NCBI RefSeq assembly: GCF_000516985.1
Contig: NW_006917091.1
Location: 4,547,022 to 4,611,021 of the forward strand
Origin: Pestalotiopsis fici W106-1
Lineage: Eukaryota > Ascomycota > Sordariomycetes > Amphisphaeriales > Sporocadaceae
Reading direction: 5' to 3'
DNA length: 64,000 bases
Position numbers and translations under genes: made by a program. The notes beneath the pieces are model-generated. The model worked only from the letters and a program-made list of their open reading frames with translations, searched no databases and had not been told where the DNA came from. Below are positions 43,280 to 57,100 of the stretch, in pieces. Position 1 is the stretch's first letter. Each line of letters begins with the position of its first letter.

Positions 43280-44924
43280 GATTATAACCGGTAATAAAGA
43301 ATTAGTATTATAATCAAGGACATTCCCTAAAGTAAAAGATGGAGCCGAACCGGAATCATGAGAGTGTCAAATCATGCGAATGGGGTTTAACCCAGGCATA
43401 TAGTCGGTTTAGCTATCATATTCTCAAATACCAGAGTTACAAAGCAATATCAATAGGCATGAGCCTTGGAGTCCATCTTCTTGGCTGTTGATCAAGATTT
43501 CCAAGCAAAGTCAACGAGTAAGCAGAATTACACACTCGCTTATGAGTAACATTATATATGTGGAAGATGTAACCTCCAACTCAAGAATGGCTGCCAGGAA
43601 CTGTTACAGTCGACTTGCTGATGCTTGAAGAAGATAATATTAGCTTCTCTATGGTCGTCAGAGAATATTTGAGATTCTTGGGTTACTTGGCGATGGCCAA
43701 TATAGCTCTAGTAATATTAAATACTCATGATGTGACAAGTCATATATGATCTAGTCTCATGGCAAAAGATCATATGTGCTGAGTTATCCTATTAACATCG
43801 GTGTTGGGATTTATGAACTCAGTTGTAGCAGTTCAAAGCATGGCAATGATGACAAAATACTATACAAGAAGATATTCAAGAGAATACTCGGTCAGTCAAA
43901 GGACCCCTTACCTGGGCGGTGATTCGACTGGTCATAATATGCATTGTCCCGTCCCGAGACACATTTCCCAAAGTGATTCTAGCTTCCATGTCGTCTAATT
44001 CTTGGCTATCTCTGCCAGCCCACTCAAGACATTCAAGCCCTCCAAGCCATGATTTGCTTTCTTGTCTCCCTTGATCAGAAAGAAGACCTAATAAATGAAA
44101 ATAATCCGTCTTGCTTTCGCCTTCGGGGAAACAGCACAGACAGCTACCCCGAAGGTAATCCACTCTTGAACCAACATGGCAGAGTGGTCTAGCTCGTCAG
44201 ACTACGGCTTGAGACTCATTCTTGTGTCATTGACAGACACTTCTTGACAACAGACTCTTCTTGACACTTTACATACATGCACGGCTCAGCCTGCTACTCA
44301 ACTTGACTTGACGTCTACTTGGCCCCTCTGCAGTCTGCCTGGACCCTTTAGTGTCCTGCTTCTGTTACATGGCATTTCAACAATGCTATATGATTTGCAA
44401 ATCTGTTCACGGATTGCAAAATATAATAATAATCTTTGGAAACCAACTGGCTCTCAGAGCAAAACAATTTTTTTGACCTCTTGTCTTTTCTTTTTGTTCA
44501 TGTTGAGTTTGAGCATTGAATGGTTTGGCTGTCAAACGTAAGTCACAAGGGATTTTAAGCTCGACGCGCCAAGTTGTCAATGTATTAGATTTGCCAACAT
44601 TTTGTCACATTGCCATGCATAAGCGAGTAGGTACTTAGGTGATGAAGAGTAATAATATCATTATGTATAGGCTCTCTGAAAGGACGGTAGGCAAACGCAT
44701 GCTCTCTGATCCCTTTGAAAGTAGAAAAATCCAAGTAAAAGCTTCAAACGCCATAATGATTGTCAAGTTTTTGTGATGCCTCGTTGTTGGGGGTATATCA
44801 TCCATGTCTCCATCCAAACTCTCCGTCAATTCGGTTTCTCATTCATGGCAACTATCGGCCAATATCAAACACTTTCTCCGTTCCAATCATACAAGACCGA
44901 CGCCGACTCCTACCACTTTCGTAT
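43280..44924. other. AT-rich region at the right edge of the island
   Basis: AT-rich, with many TAATA-type runs and no exon I can support. At about 44173-44215 a stretch resembles the 5' half of a tRNA-Leu/Ser (TGGCAGAGTGGTCTA then GTCAGACTA), but no T-arm follows. The end is the 3' flank of the RCR-like gene. Confidence 0.4.
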
Positions 44925-45534
44925 TTAGTAGGTAGGCTTGTTGCCCGGGGGCGGCGGGCCTGGAGGAGGAGCGTAGTCGCCAGTCGCAGCAGTGTTGTTA
45001 TTGTGGACAGGAGCGTGCGCGTCCTTGGGCTGCTGGACACCCTCGTGCTGGCCGTAATAGCCGTCGTTGGGGTTGAAGGTGTTGCCCGTGTACTGGTTCT
45101 GCATCGGATACGACTGGCCCTGAGGTGCACCATAAGCGGGCGGGGCGTTCTGGTAGTAGCCGTTGGGATTGTTCTGGTAGTTCTGCTGGCCGTTGGCCAT
45201 CCAGCCGGTTCCGTACATGGGCTTGAGACCGCGTCTACGGCGGCGGCGCGAGTTGATGCAACTGCAGGGGTACATGTCAGCATATATGAATCTATACTCG
45301 CGTGTTGCGACGAAAAGCGCCCCCCAGCGGAACGCCCTTAAGCGCGCGGGTTGAAGAAGGGGGGGGGGAATGGAGGGTCACTTACGCCCATATGAAGAAG
45401 AGGAATACCACTGCGACAATGACAACGGCGGCAAAGATCCAGCGACCGTAGTAATACCAGTTCGAGTGATGGTAGTATCCATCATTGTAGTAGAGGCGCG
45501 CGCTCAAGAGCGACGTTGAGTCTGTTGGCGCCAT
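44925..45534 (-). CDS. RCR-family (Congo red resistance) single-pass membrane protein
   Basis: Two exons, 45386-45534 and 44925-45261, give about 161 residues. The donor is GTAAGT and the acceptor TGCAG. A short Tyr/Asn/His-rich N-terminus (YYNDGYYHHSNWYYYGRW) precedes one transmembrane helix (IFAAVVIVAVVFLFFIWAC), a basic stop-transfer patch (NSRRRRRRGLKP) and a Pro/Gln/Asn/Tyr-rich cytoplasmic tail. The tail has a PPAY (PPxY) motif that in yeast Rcr1/Rcr2 recruits the Rsp5 ubiquitin ligase. In yeast this family controls chitin deposition and traffic of plasma-membrane transporters. Length and layout match the fungal RCR family. Confidence 0.85.
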
Positions 45535-48500
45535 GTCGGTGTTACAGGCGGCAGGCGCGTGTGATTGGGAGAAGAAGAATTGTCAAATGGCTTGACACTA
45601 TTTGGTTGTAAAGAAACAAAACCGATGACTCCCTTTTCAGATTGGGAGGATGCGGAAAAGTTTTGGCTTGGTGTTTTGCGGCACGGACGACAAGCAGACA
45701 ATAATTTCGGAGGCAGCCGGTGGGCAGTAGGTAGGCAGCTATGAAGCTTAAAGAGGATCGGAACCTTACGAGGTCGATGCTTTTGGTGACGTCGATTACA
45801 CCTAAGCAGTATGAATGACTGACGTAGAGTCTGTGAATGCGACGCTACAGGTTATTATGGTTGCACCGGGCGATTTTGTAGGGAGTTACAGTATCACGGT
45901 GTAAAGAGGTTACAACAGCATGAGAGGACGAGCTAAAATAGCCAGAAGCTGGCACAAGAACCGGAATGATGGTCTCTTTTTACGTCTTTTCTTGGTGAAA
46001 TGCCTAGCAGACTGATAGGTGAGTCTTCTACACTGGGATCCGCTGCCGTATTGCCGGGGCGCTCATGGGGCAGTGGCGTGGCGATTCCAAGATTCCCCCG
46101 TCTTTTCCACGCCTAAAACCAATCCAAACATTTCAAATTCCAGGTGGCTGTGCAGTGCAGACTGGAAGCTTGGCCTTTTGTGCAGAATCGTCTTAGCATT
46201 CCTTGGCTAGAGGCAAGAGAGGGGTCATTACCTCGTGCCATTGATTTTCCTTTGTCCATGATCAGTAAGAATGGAAGAGCGTATTCGATTGACGTATTTG
46301 CTAGCACCTTCTAGCTGGCTGCTGCTTGGGTTTTGTGCCCAAGTGCTGAGGAGGTCGCGTGGATGGAGTGGCTGAGCATGCTGACGACGATAGGGCGACA
46401 CAATACACTCGCTGTGTGGTCAAACTTTTGCTGCTAACACAACGATCGCATTCCAAATTCTTGTAATAGCCTTTCGCTATCTGGTTTGACAGCTATTCAG
46501 CCAACCTATCACCTGTTGCTGCTCAATACGCAGACAGACATAGCTATTGCATGATGATACCCATTTGTAGCTCTATATCAATCAATCCCCAGTTTATGAG
46601 CTATAGCTGCAGCCTTAGTTACTTACCCAGCTTTCGTCCGATTGACTAATGCCTGATCTACCATACATTAGTGTTGCCTCGTCGTTTGGAAACGTCGGAT
46701 ACGATTGAGCCCGACACGCAACACTAGACACTCCCTCGGATAACCGGGTTTTGCTGTTCCTCGGTGGGCTGTTTTGGCCTTGTGCGGCCTTGATAGTGTA
46801 ATCTTTCGACGTGGTCAGAGTCCAGCATAGCTCAGCTTATGGTATGACTCAGCCATTTGCGTACATTTTTGCATCTACCGAACAGTCGTATGATTTGTAT
46901 CGTGAACATCCATTAGGCTCCTTCGGACTTGCATGCCCCAAAGCGGTAATACCATAACTAGCAAACGTACTGGGTAGGTCACTGATGGCCCAGGCTTTGC
47001 AACGATCAATTGATCCATCAAGCCCTGAATAAGTGGGTGATCATTCTGACGTGCGCCTTGTTCCACGCCCCCGCCCGGGGCACTATTGGCTAACTGTAGG
47101 AGCTGCTGATTACATGTACATACTAGTATTTGTGTAAAAGTCCAAATGGCGTATACGTTGTTCCCCATGCTACCTCGTTCATCATCTTAGGTATGAGCAG
47201 TGATTTTTTGGCACCAACATCATTAAATATCTACCTACTCATCATGAGATAGTGCGCGATGAATGCGAAAGCGATGGAAGAAGACAAGGAGGGAAAAGGA
47301 AATCATTACGATCCTTTACCATGGCCCTGGTAGCCAATGTATATCGTACATTGGATTACAATAACATGGAGAACTCCCACCTCTACACAGTAACCAGGAA
47401 CTGAGAATAGCGTATCATGTGGATATCCGAGCCACTCACTCATGGCATGGTTCTGGAAAGTGTGCCTCGACCCTAGTCCAGCATTTCTCAACACAGCGCC
47501 ATATGACGGACATACCTCTTGGCCAGTAATCTGTACTATTTGGGCGTTCAGTAAACACCTAGGTCGGTGATTTGGGAGAGACTGGGGGCGAGTGCCGGTC
47601 TCGTATGGCAGTCGACTTGTTGCACTGGCTCCAGAAGAAACAGCAGACCCGCGGAAACGTAGCGAAAGACAAGTTCAGGATATGTAAAGTTAGTGAATCA
47701 TTACCGTGCCTCATGTGTATACACTGCTACAACATCACGCGTGGCAATGGTGATGATGATGATGATGATGACGATGTAGCTGCTCCTCCTGCTCCTCCTC
47801 CTACATACTAATGCCTGCTGCTGATGCTAAGAAAGACTTGCCGTGCAATCCATGTGCCGTGAGCCATGCAGAATTACTTGAGGTGGTGTAAGAGAACTTG
47901 TTGAAGAGTGGCAGGTAAGTACTCTCTGTAGGGGGTTCCCAGGTTCTGGTAACATGATTCGACAAAGCGCATTGCATATGCAACTGCTGCTTTGCGCGAA
48001 CACGTCAAATATCTCCGATCTCGTGTTCCCCTGCTTTCCGCTCTTTGTGATAGGCTGTGTGACCTGCGGGCATGGTAATAGTGTGTGCAATGTGCGCTTC
48101 GAATTTGGGTTTTGGGGGGGTTTCGAGCAAGTCCCGTAGATAACCTGGACCTAGGTGAGTAGGTGGTGTACTCTGTACAGTAGTTCGCGCCCTTCCTGCG
48201 AGATCGAATTGCAGCCCATGGATCCCGACTTTTTTCTTTTCCTTTTTTGTTTCTTTTGAACCCAACTAAGCAGACCTGCAGCTAGAGCACAATTCGTCAC
48301 AGCACTAACATGCAACTCCCATTAATTATCCGGATTCCTGAATTTCGCACACATATATACTTAATATACCACTATATTGCCCAAGTAGCGCGCCTATTAT
48401 TGCGGAAAGAGAAGATGGAGGAGACTGAGAGAAGGGCAGCAAAAAAGGCCAGTCGGGTCTGTACAAGCTGATACCTTCTTTTACGTGGATGATTGGAAGG

Positions 48501-49665
48501 ATCTCCCAGAGGAATCCACTCTGCGTGCCCTGTCGAGCCAATTGCAACGCCTTGCACTCCATGTCTTGACAACGCATCAAATCTAGCACCGCGCGCCCGC
48601 GGATCAAATCACGACGCTTCTGCCAACGCATCACCGCATCAGTGTGGTCTGTGTGTAGCATTCAAGTAGTAGTATCCCCCATCCGGAGGCTCTCAGATGG
48701 TCTTCTTTCTTCTGTCTGCTTTTTCTCCCACCTCTTTTCTTTTCTCTGCTCTTCCTGGTCACCATCCCCCTAGAAACAAAAAAGACGGCCATTTTTGGTC
48801 TTTCTTTTGCTCAACTCTTTATTTGGTTTCCTCGACTTTTCCAAAATCGCTCTCCCTGGTATGGGGCGGGTTCTCAGCGTGCTTCATTCAATGTGTCGGC
48901 CGTACAGCAAGCAGCCATTATACTCGAGGCGCCACCCCATGTTGCGCTCATTTTCACCGTGTGCGCTCCACGTCCAGCCCGTGCTCTCATCTACTATCAG
49001 GCGAGGGCATGTAATGTCATGCACTGTCTCAACATCACCGGGGCCCGAATGACGCGCCCAGGGAACAAGAAGACTAACACCCGGCTCTCATTATGTCATC
49101 ATTTATCTCATCAAGATTTGCGCCTACAGATACTGATGCTCGCTTTCCAATGCTCGGCATTGAGTAGTGCCACGGAAGCTGAAGCCAGCTTCTAGGGAAG
49201 CCCTCCAAAGAAGAAAATAATGGGGAAAATAGGTGCTAAGCAGCCCGCCAAACCCTTCCCAGAACCCTCGCGACTCGAAAAAGTGGTATCAACCCACGCC
49301 AACATTATGCAGCCTGGCCCTGACTCGAATCCGAAAACCCATCTAAAAGAAAATACGTTATTCGTAGGAACCGAAGGCGCACAAGCGCCGATTACAACTA
49401 ACGCTGCAGCAAAACCTCAGTTGGGATTTTCAGCTCGCGAGAGAATTTGTATATATACCCGATCATGAGCAGCCGTGGAACACGCCCGTGTTTGCCTCGC
49501 ATCCCGGGTGCCGGCAGTATTCGTAAAATCGTCGCCAAACTCTTTGCCCCCCCAGAAAGTACATCGATCAGCATGCGGGCCAAGATCGTTTCGCCCTTGC
49601 CGATTGGAGATTGAATGTTTTCACCCTCGAGTGTACGGGTGGTTCAGAATGCAAAGAGCATCTCT
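45535..49665. other. long gene-poor region
   Basis: About 4.1 kb without a gene I can support. It holds a GATGAT run (about 47750-47775) and T-rich stretches (48225-48255, 48700-48800). The best open frame is on the minus strand at 48326-48661 (111 codons, ATG start), with no recognisable domain. Confidence 0.4.
48326..48661 (-). CDS. possible small hypothetical protein
   Basis: A single ATG-started frame of 111 residues (MLHTDHTDAVMRWQKRRDLI ... YVCEIQESG). There is no domain, signal peptide or clear membrane helix, and no splice evidence. It is listed because it is the only mixed-composition ATG frame over 100 codons in this gene-poor stretch; it may well be chance. Confidence 0.15.
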   Translation of the reverse strand: MLHTDHTDAVMRWQKRRDLIRGRAVLDLMRCQDMECKALQLARQGTQSGFLWEILPIIHVKEGISLYRPDWPFLLPFSQSPPSSLSAIIGALLGQYSGILSIYVCEIQESG

Positions 49666-50537
49666 TCACCGGGAGAACTTCACGAGCCATTGGACTACGG
49701 CATCTAGGTTGGTCTCTTCCTTGGCGCTGATGCCGTAGCAAGAGACTTCGCGGTTCCCTATGCTCTTCAATGAGAGGGCATCGATCAACTCATCTACACT
49801 GAGCTTTTCCGGAAGATCAGATTTGTTTCCCAGAACGAGCAGAGGAATGCCTTCGAGGCTTGGATGCGACATCAAAGCATGAAGCTCGTCCTTGGCCTGG
49901 CCGAGGACTTGGATGTCTGCAATGTCGACAATGAATACTATAGCGTCTACTCCGCGACAGTAACGCTCCCACATCGGTCGAAAACGAGGTTGCCCACCAA
50001 GATCCCAGCACTTTAGGGTCACATGGCCACGAGTCACCTTCTTCATGTTGAAGCCAACTGTTGGTATGGAACTGTGAAATGTTAGCTCATGGCCACCGAG
50101 TCATGCTCCCCCAAAAATGAAGAAGAACAAGCATGAAGAGGAGGGTTTTCCTTCATCTGCGTTGAAGCAAAAGAGGTGGTTGCGCTTACTCGATCGTGAA
50201 CTCTCCGCCCTAACACAAGAAAAGACTCAGCATCTCACACGTAGCTCCAGAACCCGCCGAAGCGACTTACCGCCAAGACGCGCAGCAGCGATGTTTTGCC
50301 AGCATTTTGCAATCCGATCATAGTCACATCCATCTCGGTCGCCCTACACGGACAGATCAGTCGTTGATTCACCAATAAAGCGCCCTGGCTAGTATGTTTT
50401 TGCACGCGGACGCAAGGAGCGAATGCGGCGGTGAGAATTATAACCCCGCGCTGGGCAGCTTTGTCGCTCGGGTCGCGTACTACTTACCAAAAGGTTCGCA
50501 GTAACCAGTCATACATTTTCCGGAAAAGGCCCGCCAT
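49666..50537 (-). CDS. ARL8: ARF-like small GTPase Arl8
   Basis: Four exons, 50488-50537, 50271-50343, 50190-50209 and 49666-50071, join in phase to about 182 residues. G-box motifs are complete: P-loop GLQNAGKTS, switch [26 protein letters not shown] with the DxxG of switch II, NKSDLP, and the SAK guanine-recognition motif (GISAKEE). The N-terminus [20 protein letters not shown] replaces the myristoylation Gly2 of true ARFs with Ala2, as in Arl8, which is membrane-anchored by N-terminal acetylation and an amphipathic helix. In animals Arl8 sits on lysosomes and links them to kinesin; in fungi a vacuole or endosome role is inferred. Exon 3 is only 20 nt. Confidence 0.94.
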
Positions 50538-53500
50538 TTTTGGCAATACGCTTGATATGCTTGAGCGTATGGTAGCTAGTTGTGGCAAACTCTTGAGATG
50601 CACCTAAGTGAATAAGAACTTTTGGTTTTGCGCAAGCTGTCTGTGATTGTAAGTTGCGCAAGGCTAGGGTGTCAGAGGACTAGTGGGGAACTCGAGATCC
50701 AATGTGACGGGGGGGTTCTCAGACAAGGTGTTAAATAGTTGCGCTCGGTTCCTGAAGCTCTGGTGACATGAGAAATAAAATGCTTCGTATGACGATAGAC
50801 TTGTAGCGCTTGCCGGGTCAAATGGGTGCAAGGCTGGGACCAGGAGCAATTCTTGCGCCTGGCGACAAGACCGAGCTGGCTGGCTGGCTGGCTGGCCGGT
50901 GGTCCAGGAAAGGGAAGCAGGCGTGTGTGTGCGAGTATGTATGTGGTATGTAGGCAGGTCAGGTGAAGTAGGTACAGTACCTCTACGGGACGCCGGTAGG
51001 TACAGAATGATGGAGCTGTGCAGGTGGGATGAACGGTGACGCCCTCGAGGAGCTCACAAGTCGCAGAGGGTCGCAATGGCAGTCCAGTCCCCACCACGAG
51101 GTTTGCAAAACTGTATAGCGCACCGTGCCTCGGAAGGGTGGTGATCAAGCGGAAGCGAATTGAGCTTGAACCTTGCACTTTGGACGAAGGCAGCGGCTAG
51201 AGTGACCGGGGTTTCATTCGCCTGATCTCTACCGGCCCCAGCAGCGGTCCAACTTGCAAGCGCAGAGAGACCTTGTCCAAGACGAACAGTGCGGGACGGC
51301 GGCGGCAGACGGGGCGCGCGGCGGGTCGAGACCCGTGAGACCTTCGAGTTGGGGTAGAGCAGCGACTGAAGCTGCGATTGACGCTGATGCTTGGTTGACG
51401 TAGAGTGCGGCCCTGGGTGCCCACGTAAAGTAGGTACCGTGGGAAGAAGGTGTGTAAAAAATAGACAGGCAGGCAGCTGTGGTGCTGCACCGGAGAGAAG
51501 AGTGCGCAGCTTGTGCTGATTGACGCTGACACCGATTAGACGATATTAAATGGTCCAATGTCTTCCTCGTACGGGAAATAAAGAGACAAAGTAATAGCAA
51601 ATACAGCAATAGTTGCACAGATCAAATTGTGATGAGATTACAAGAGCCGGGCGCAGTAGATTTGGCCGCTGTTGCTAAGAGCCGATGCGGTCCCTCGTTT
51701 GGGGGTCTTTTGCAGATCGTGTGCGTGGAGGCTTCCCGCTCTCGCTGGGATCCGGGATTCCGTATATAAAAGCACTCGACTGGTCAATAGAGTGGGAAGC
51801 TATTGGCTTCTGCTTTTGCAAGTAAATGATAATTCGAGCAAGTTCTTCTTTGCCAGGACACGGCGGAGAGAGCAGAAATGGTCCTAGCCTGGTCGAGTTC
51901 TCGCCGTCCTCTGTAGACTCCACTACCCTTGCTCTGGGGGGGGGAAGCAATCAGAAGAACGTAGCACAAGATAGAGCAAGTGTTGAAACACTTCAAAGCA
52001 CGGTGGTGCAATCTTGCGATCGATGAATCTTGTCTCTAGGAAACACAGGCCGACCGCTTGGTGGAGAACGGCGACGTTGGCAGCTGTGATCCGGTGAGCA
52101 GAGCAGCGCAAGAAAGAGCAGAACCGAGTAGAGCAGCAGCAGCAGTCGGTTTGTAGCTGGTGAGGTGATGGTATGTAATATGGTAGGTTACTGATGGATT
52201 ATGTTCCTTGGAGAAGACCCGGGCCCCGGACGTTTTGAGGCAGGGTAATGGTAATATGCGGCAAGCAAAGAAAGGTAGGGAATACTAATAAGTGGGCTGA
52301 AGCAAGAGACCCGATGACCCGAAGATTGTCTGTCTGCCTGCCAGCCTGCCTGCCTGGACTACCTTGCCTACATTAACCCCAAAGGCAATGTACGTAGTTG
52401 AGAAGCGATGCAATGTAGGTAATGTATGTATGTACGCATGTGGTATGGATGTAGGTAGGTTAGGTATGGTCGTGCAATATGAGAAATCCTGGAGTGTGGG
52501 AAGGGGAGGTAGGTGATGATGTATCCTGCACGGCGGGCAGATTGGGCTTCGAGATGCTTGTGCCCTGCACGCGGCGATGCACGTCGTACGGCGTGCGTCC
52601 TCCCAAAATGACTGGCTGGCAAAGCTGCTTGGGATCGGTGGGCTGAGCTGGAGTACGGGCCGCAAGAAGCTTCCTCAAGTGTTCAAAATGTGTTGCAATG
52701 ATGCCTGACTTCAAGGCCGCCGCCGACGACGACGGGAACGACGACTGGGACCAAACCAACCACCCCCTCGTACTTACGGGTCGGAGACTAACGGCCTCAA
52801 CAGAAAACAGGACGTTGATGAAGAGGGGCATAAACCAGCTATACCACAAGAAGCGCCTATCTAATCTATCGAGGTCCTAGGTAGGCCGGCACCAGTTGGC
52901 CATCCTATGCAAACATACAAGAAAAAGAGGCTAGATAGGTATCTAGTATATAACCTAGCCGCGATGGCGGCAGCGTTTGCTCAAGGTAGGTACCTCAATG
53001 TAGGTACTCACGCTGTGATTGAAAAAAAAAAAAAACGTTACGTGATATGCTCGCTACATCTCCCCCAAGCTGCAGTAGCAGCGGCCACTAACACAAGACC
53101 GCTCACTGTACCATGATTTTGATTCGACCTGTTGGCAATAGTAACCTGGACGTTTAAGCCACTTACAGCTCTGCCCGCTTCTCTGTGCCTCTTCGTGTAG
53201 TGGAATATCTTCTAAAAATGACAAGCATATAGCCCGGCACAGCCAGGGCGAGCACCTGACATGTACACACAAAGTAAAAAAGAGTATGTTTCTTTCCAGG
53301 ACGGCATTTCCTGCTTTGCCTTCGGAGACTCGTGATTCCTGCAGGAACCGACACGCTGGAGAACTATATGCCATGCATACATAATGTGCCAATATCCGAG
53401 AGTTTGTTCAATGACCTTTTCCGCTAGCACTATGCATCTCCTGTACAATCTACGCTGAACTGCCTGGAGTAAGTTCTCCATATCTGCCAGCATATCTGGC

Positions 53501-54125
53501 CATATTTCATGTTCCGGGAAATCTCGAAAACAAATATGTATTTGTATCTTGTAAATCCCACACCAGAAGCCGGCGGGGCTGCCCACTTTATAAGTCGCAA
53601 AACATGGGGAGAGTGCCTACAAACCATCACGAGAGCTCGAAATTTATATCATACACATCCTATCCCGATCCTTGCTAGCATACATGATTATATAGATCCC
53701 CTGAAACTCTAATACAGGCTTCTATTTTGGTGTCTACGGTGACACGAGGTGATTTGGTTCGCATCGGCCTCTGAGTGAATTGATTTGCTGTTACAATTTA
53801 TGGCGGGGCTGCAATGATCAATGAATAATCCCAGTATCCCCACCACTAGCGCAGTGCAATGGATAGCTTATCAGCTACTTCCTAGCCGCGATAAGGAAAC
53901 TTTTTTTTTTCTCGGGTCGGTTGCAACGGAGCCTCGATAACATGCTGCGATAACCTCAAATTTTAAGCCTCGCCTTCTTCCCCCCAAACTCAATTCGGCC
54001 GCTGGAGGGAACTGTCAGCCCCCGTACTGGCGCCAAGCTGACAGTCTTTGAATTGTTCTCACCGTCAGAATATCCCGTCCATTGTCGTAACAGCTTGCCG
54101 CATTTGGCGGCTGCATCAGCCCACA
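50538..54125. other. long gene-poor divergent region
   Basis: About 3.6 kb between ARL8 (-) and RPA135 (+). It has tetranucleotide microsatellites such as CTGG (50876-50895), GTAGGTAG-type runs (52450-52470) and CTGC/CTGCCTGC (52330-52355), a poly-A tract near 53021-53035 and a poly-T near 53900. Open frames reach 168 codons but start at non-ATG codons and are low in protein character. No gene is supported. Confidence 0.4.
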
Positions 54126-57100
54126 ATGGCGCCTGCAGCGACGAAGACCACATGGGATCACGAATACAACACCCTGCGCCGAGAGAAGTTGTTTCGCGAG
54201 CCACCCAAAGACCACTCGGCCTACCCGCTCTTGCAGCTTGCCGTCAACCCACACATCGAATCGTTTGATGCTATCTTCGAGCCTGATGGCCTGTTACAAC
54301 GGGGTCTCGCCGACATTGGCACCAGAGTCCTCCTCGATGGCGACGACAGGACGTCAACAGCCGGCAGGAACCGGTTGAGCATTAGATACAAGAGCGTACA
54401 GCTCCTCAAATCTCAAGTCCCGCCAAGCAACAAATTTGCAAAAAAGCGAGAGATCCTGCCCGCCGAATGCAGAGAGAGACATGCTACGTACCGTGGCAAG
54501 CTCTCTGCTACCTTTGAATACCGAATCAATGGTGGCGACCCGCAGGAGTTCACCCGAGAAATCGGAAACCTTCCCATCATGGTCAAGGTGAGAGAATTCC
54601 ATGATAGCCCGGGAAGAAAGCTCCCAACTGACATGCTGCACACAGTCCAAATTCTGCCACTTGAGAAACAACACACCCGCTCAATTGGTCGCCAACAAGG
54701 AGGAATCAGAAGAGCTGGGCGGTTATTTTATCGTGAATGGAAATGAGAAGATCATTCGTCTTCTCCTCATGAACAGAAGGAATTTCCCCCTGGCCATTGA
54801 CCGACCAAGTTTCGCGAACCGAGGACCGACCTACACCTCCAAGGGTATCATTCTGAGATCCGTCCGACCAGACGAAACCTCCCAGACAAATACTCTGCAC
54901 TACCTGAACGATGGAAACATTACCTTTCGATTTTCATGGAGAAAGTCCGAGTTCCTCGTGCCCGCCATGATGATTCTCAAGGCTCTGGTGGAAACGAATG
55001 ATCGGGAAATCTTCGAGGGTCTCGTGGGCTCACCCGACTCAAAGGGAATCCAGAACACCTTCCTTACGGATCGAGTCGAGCTCCTGCTGCGGACGTACAA
55101 GGCATATGGTATCTACACCAAAGCTCAGACAAGGGCCTATCTTGGCGAGAAATTCAGGCCTGTCTTGGGTGTTTCAGAAACTCTCTCAAACTATGAAGTG
55201 GGAACCGAATTTTTGCGGAAAATCGTACTTGTCCATCTTGGAAATGTACACGTTACCGAGGAACAGGACTCTGACAAGTTCCGCCTCATTCTTCTCATGA
55301 TCCGCAAGCTCTATTCATTGGTGGCGGGCGATTGTGCCGTTGATAACCCTGATGCGGTCCAGAATCAGGAAATTCTCCTGGGAGGTTTCCTCTACGGCCA
55401 GATTCTGAAGGAACGCCTGGATGAGCTCATTTCTGGCGGGTTGCGTCTGTCGCTACGCGAATACTGGCGAAGGTTTCCCGGTCGCACGTTTACATCACAA
55501 GAATTCCAGAACGACTTCCCAGCACGAATCTTCACAAAGATGAGCGAGAACATCGGAAACCTTCTTGAATACTTCCTGTCTACCGGAAACCTTTCCAGTC
55601 CATCGGGCTTGGATCTGCAACAAGTATCCGGCTTCACTGTTGTGGCCGAGAAGCTCAACTTTTTGCGTTTCATCAGCCACTTCCGCATGGTTCACAGAGG
55701 TAGCTTCTTCGCTCAGCTGAAGACAACCACGGTACGAAAATTGCTTCCGGAGTCCTGGGGATTCCTATGTCCTGTCCACACACCTGATGGATCTCCCTGT
55801 GGTTTGCTCAACCATCTTGCCCACAAGTGTAAGATCATGACCAGCTCCGTTGATGCGTCAGCAATCCCGGCCTTGGCAGCTGAGCTGGGAGTCGTTGACA
55901 CTTCCTCTGCTGCCACTTCTGAAAGTGTTGTTGTCATGCTGAATGGAAAAATCATCGGCTGGTGTAAGCCAGCAGAGTCGAGGAGAATTGCAGACACTTT
56001 CCGCCACTGGAAGGTGGAGGGTTCCCATGGTGTGCCGTTGCACTTGGAGGTTGGTTTTGTCCCAGCATCGAATGGTGGAACCTACCCTGGTATCTTCATG
56101 TCATCTGAGCCAGCTCGTATGGTCCGTCCTACCAAGTACCTCCCACTTGAGCAGGAAGACTTTGTCGGCCCGCTCGAACAACCTTACATGTCGATTGCCT
56201 GTACCGAATCTGAAGTCGTTTCCGGAGAGTCTACACACGTCGAGTTTGATCCCACCAACATTCTATCCATTCTGGCCAACATGACGCCCTTTTCCGACTT
56301 CAACCAGTCGCCGAGAAACATGTACCAGTGCCAGATGGGTAAGCAAACCATGGGAACACCAGGCACGTCCCTTCGATACAGAACAGACAACAAGATGTAC
56401 CGCCTCCAGACCGGCCAGACCCCTATTGTGAGATCTCCTCTCCACAACGCCTACGGCTTCGACAACTTCCCGAACGGAACCAATGCTGTAGTAGCTGTCA
56501 TCTCGTACACCGGTTACGACATGGACGACGCCATGATTCTGAACAAATCTGCACATGAACGAGGATTCGGTCACGGAACGATCTACAAAACCAAAAAGAT
56601 CACTCTGAAGGAAGAGAATCGTACCAAGTCCGCCAAGCATGTAACAAAGCTTTTCGGACATGCGCCCAACACACTTCAGAAGGGTTGGGAGCGGACACAG
56701 CTTGACGAGGATGGCCTCCCGTTTGTCGGTCGCTGCATCCAAGAGGGCGACATTCTCTGCGCATGGCACACTGTCTCTGCTGATTACAGCGGCAACCTGG
56801 TTAACCGAGATGGCATCACCCATTATGAAAAGTACAAAGAGACTGAAGTTGCTTTCATTGAGGAGGTGCGAGTCATTGGTAGCGAGACAGGCAACGAGCC
56901 AATGCAGACAATCTCCATCAAGCTGAGAATCCCTCGATCTCCTGTTATCGGAGACAAGTTCTCATCTCGTCACGGACAGAAGGGTGTTGCTTCGCAGAAG
57001 TGGCCAGCCGTCGACATGCCCTTCTCGGAGTCAGGAATCCAGCCTGATGTCATCATTAACCCTCACGCTTTCCCGTCGCGAATGACCATTGGTATGTTTG

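Noticed and set aside
44173..44225. Stretch like the 5' half of tRNA-Leu/Ser (TGGCAGAGTGGTCTA...)
   Set aside because: No B-box / T-arm sequence follows within 120 bases and the acceptor stem has no partner; perhaps a tRNA relic, but not a gene.
50672..51178. 168-codon minus-strand frame upstream of ARL8
   Set aside because: Starts at GTG, low in protein character and overlaps simple CTGG repeats.
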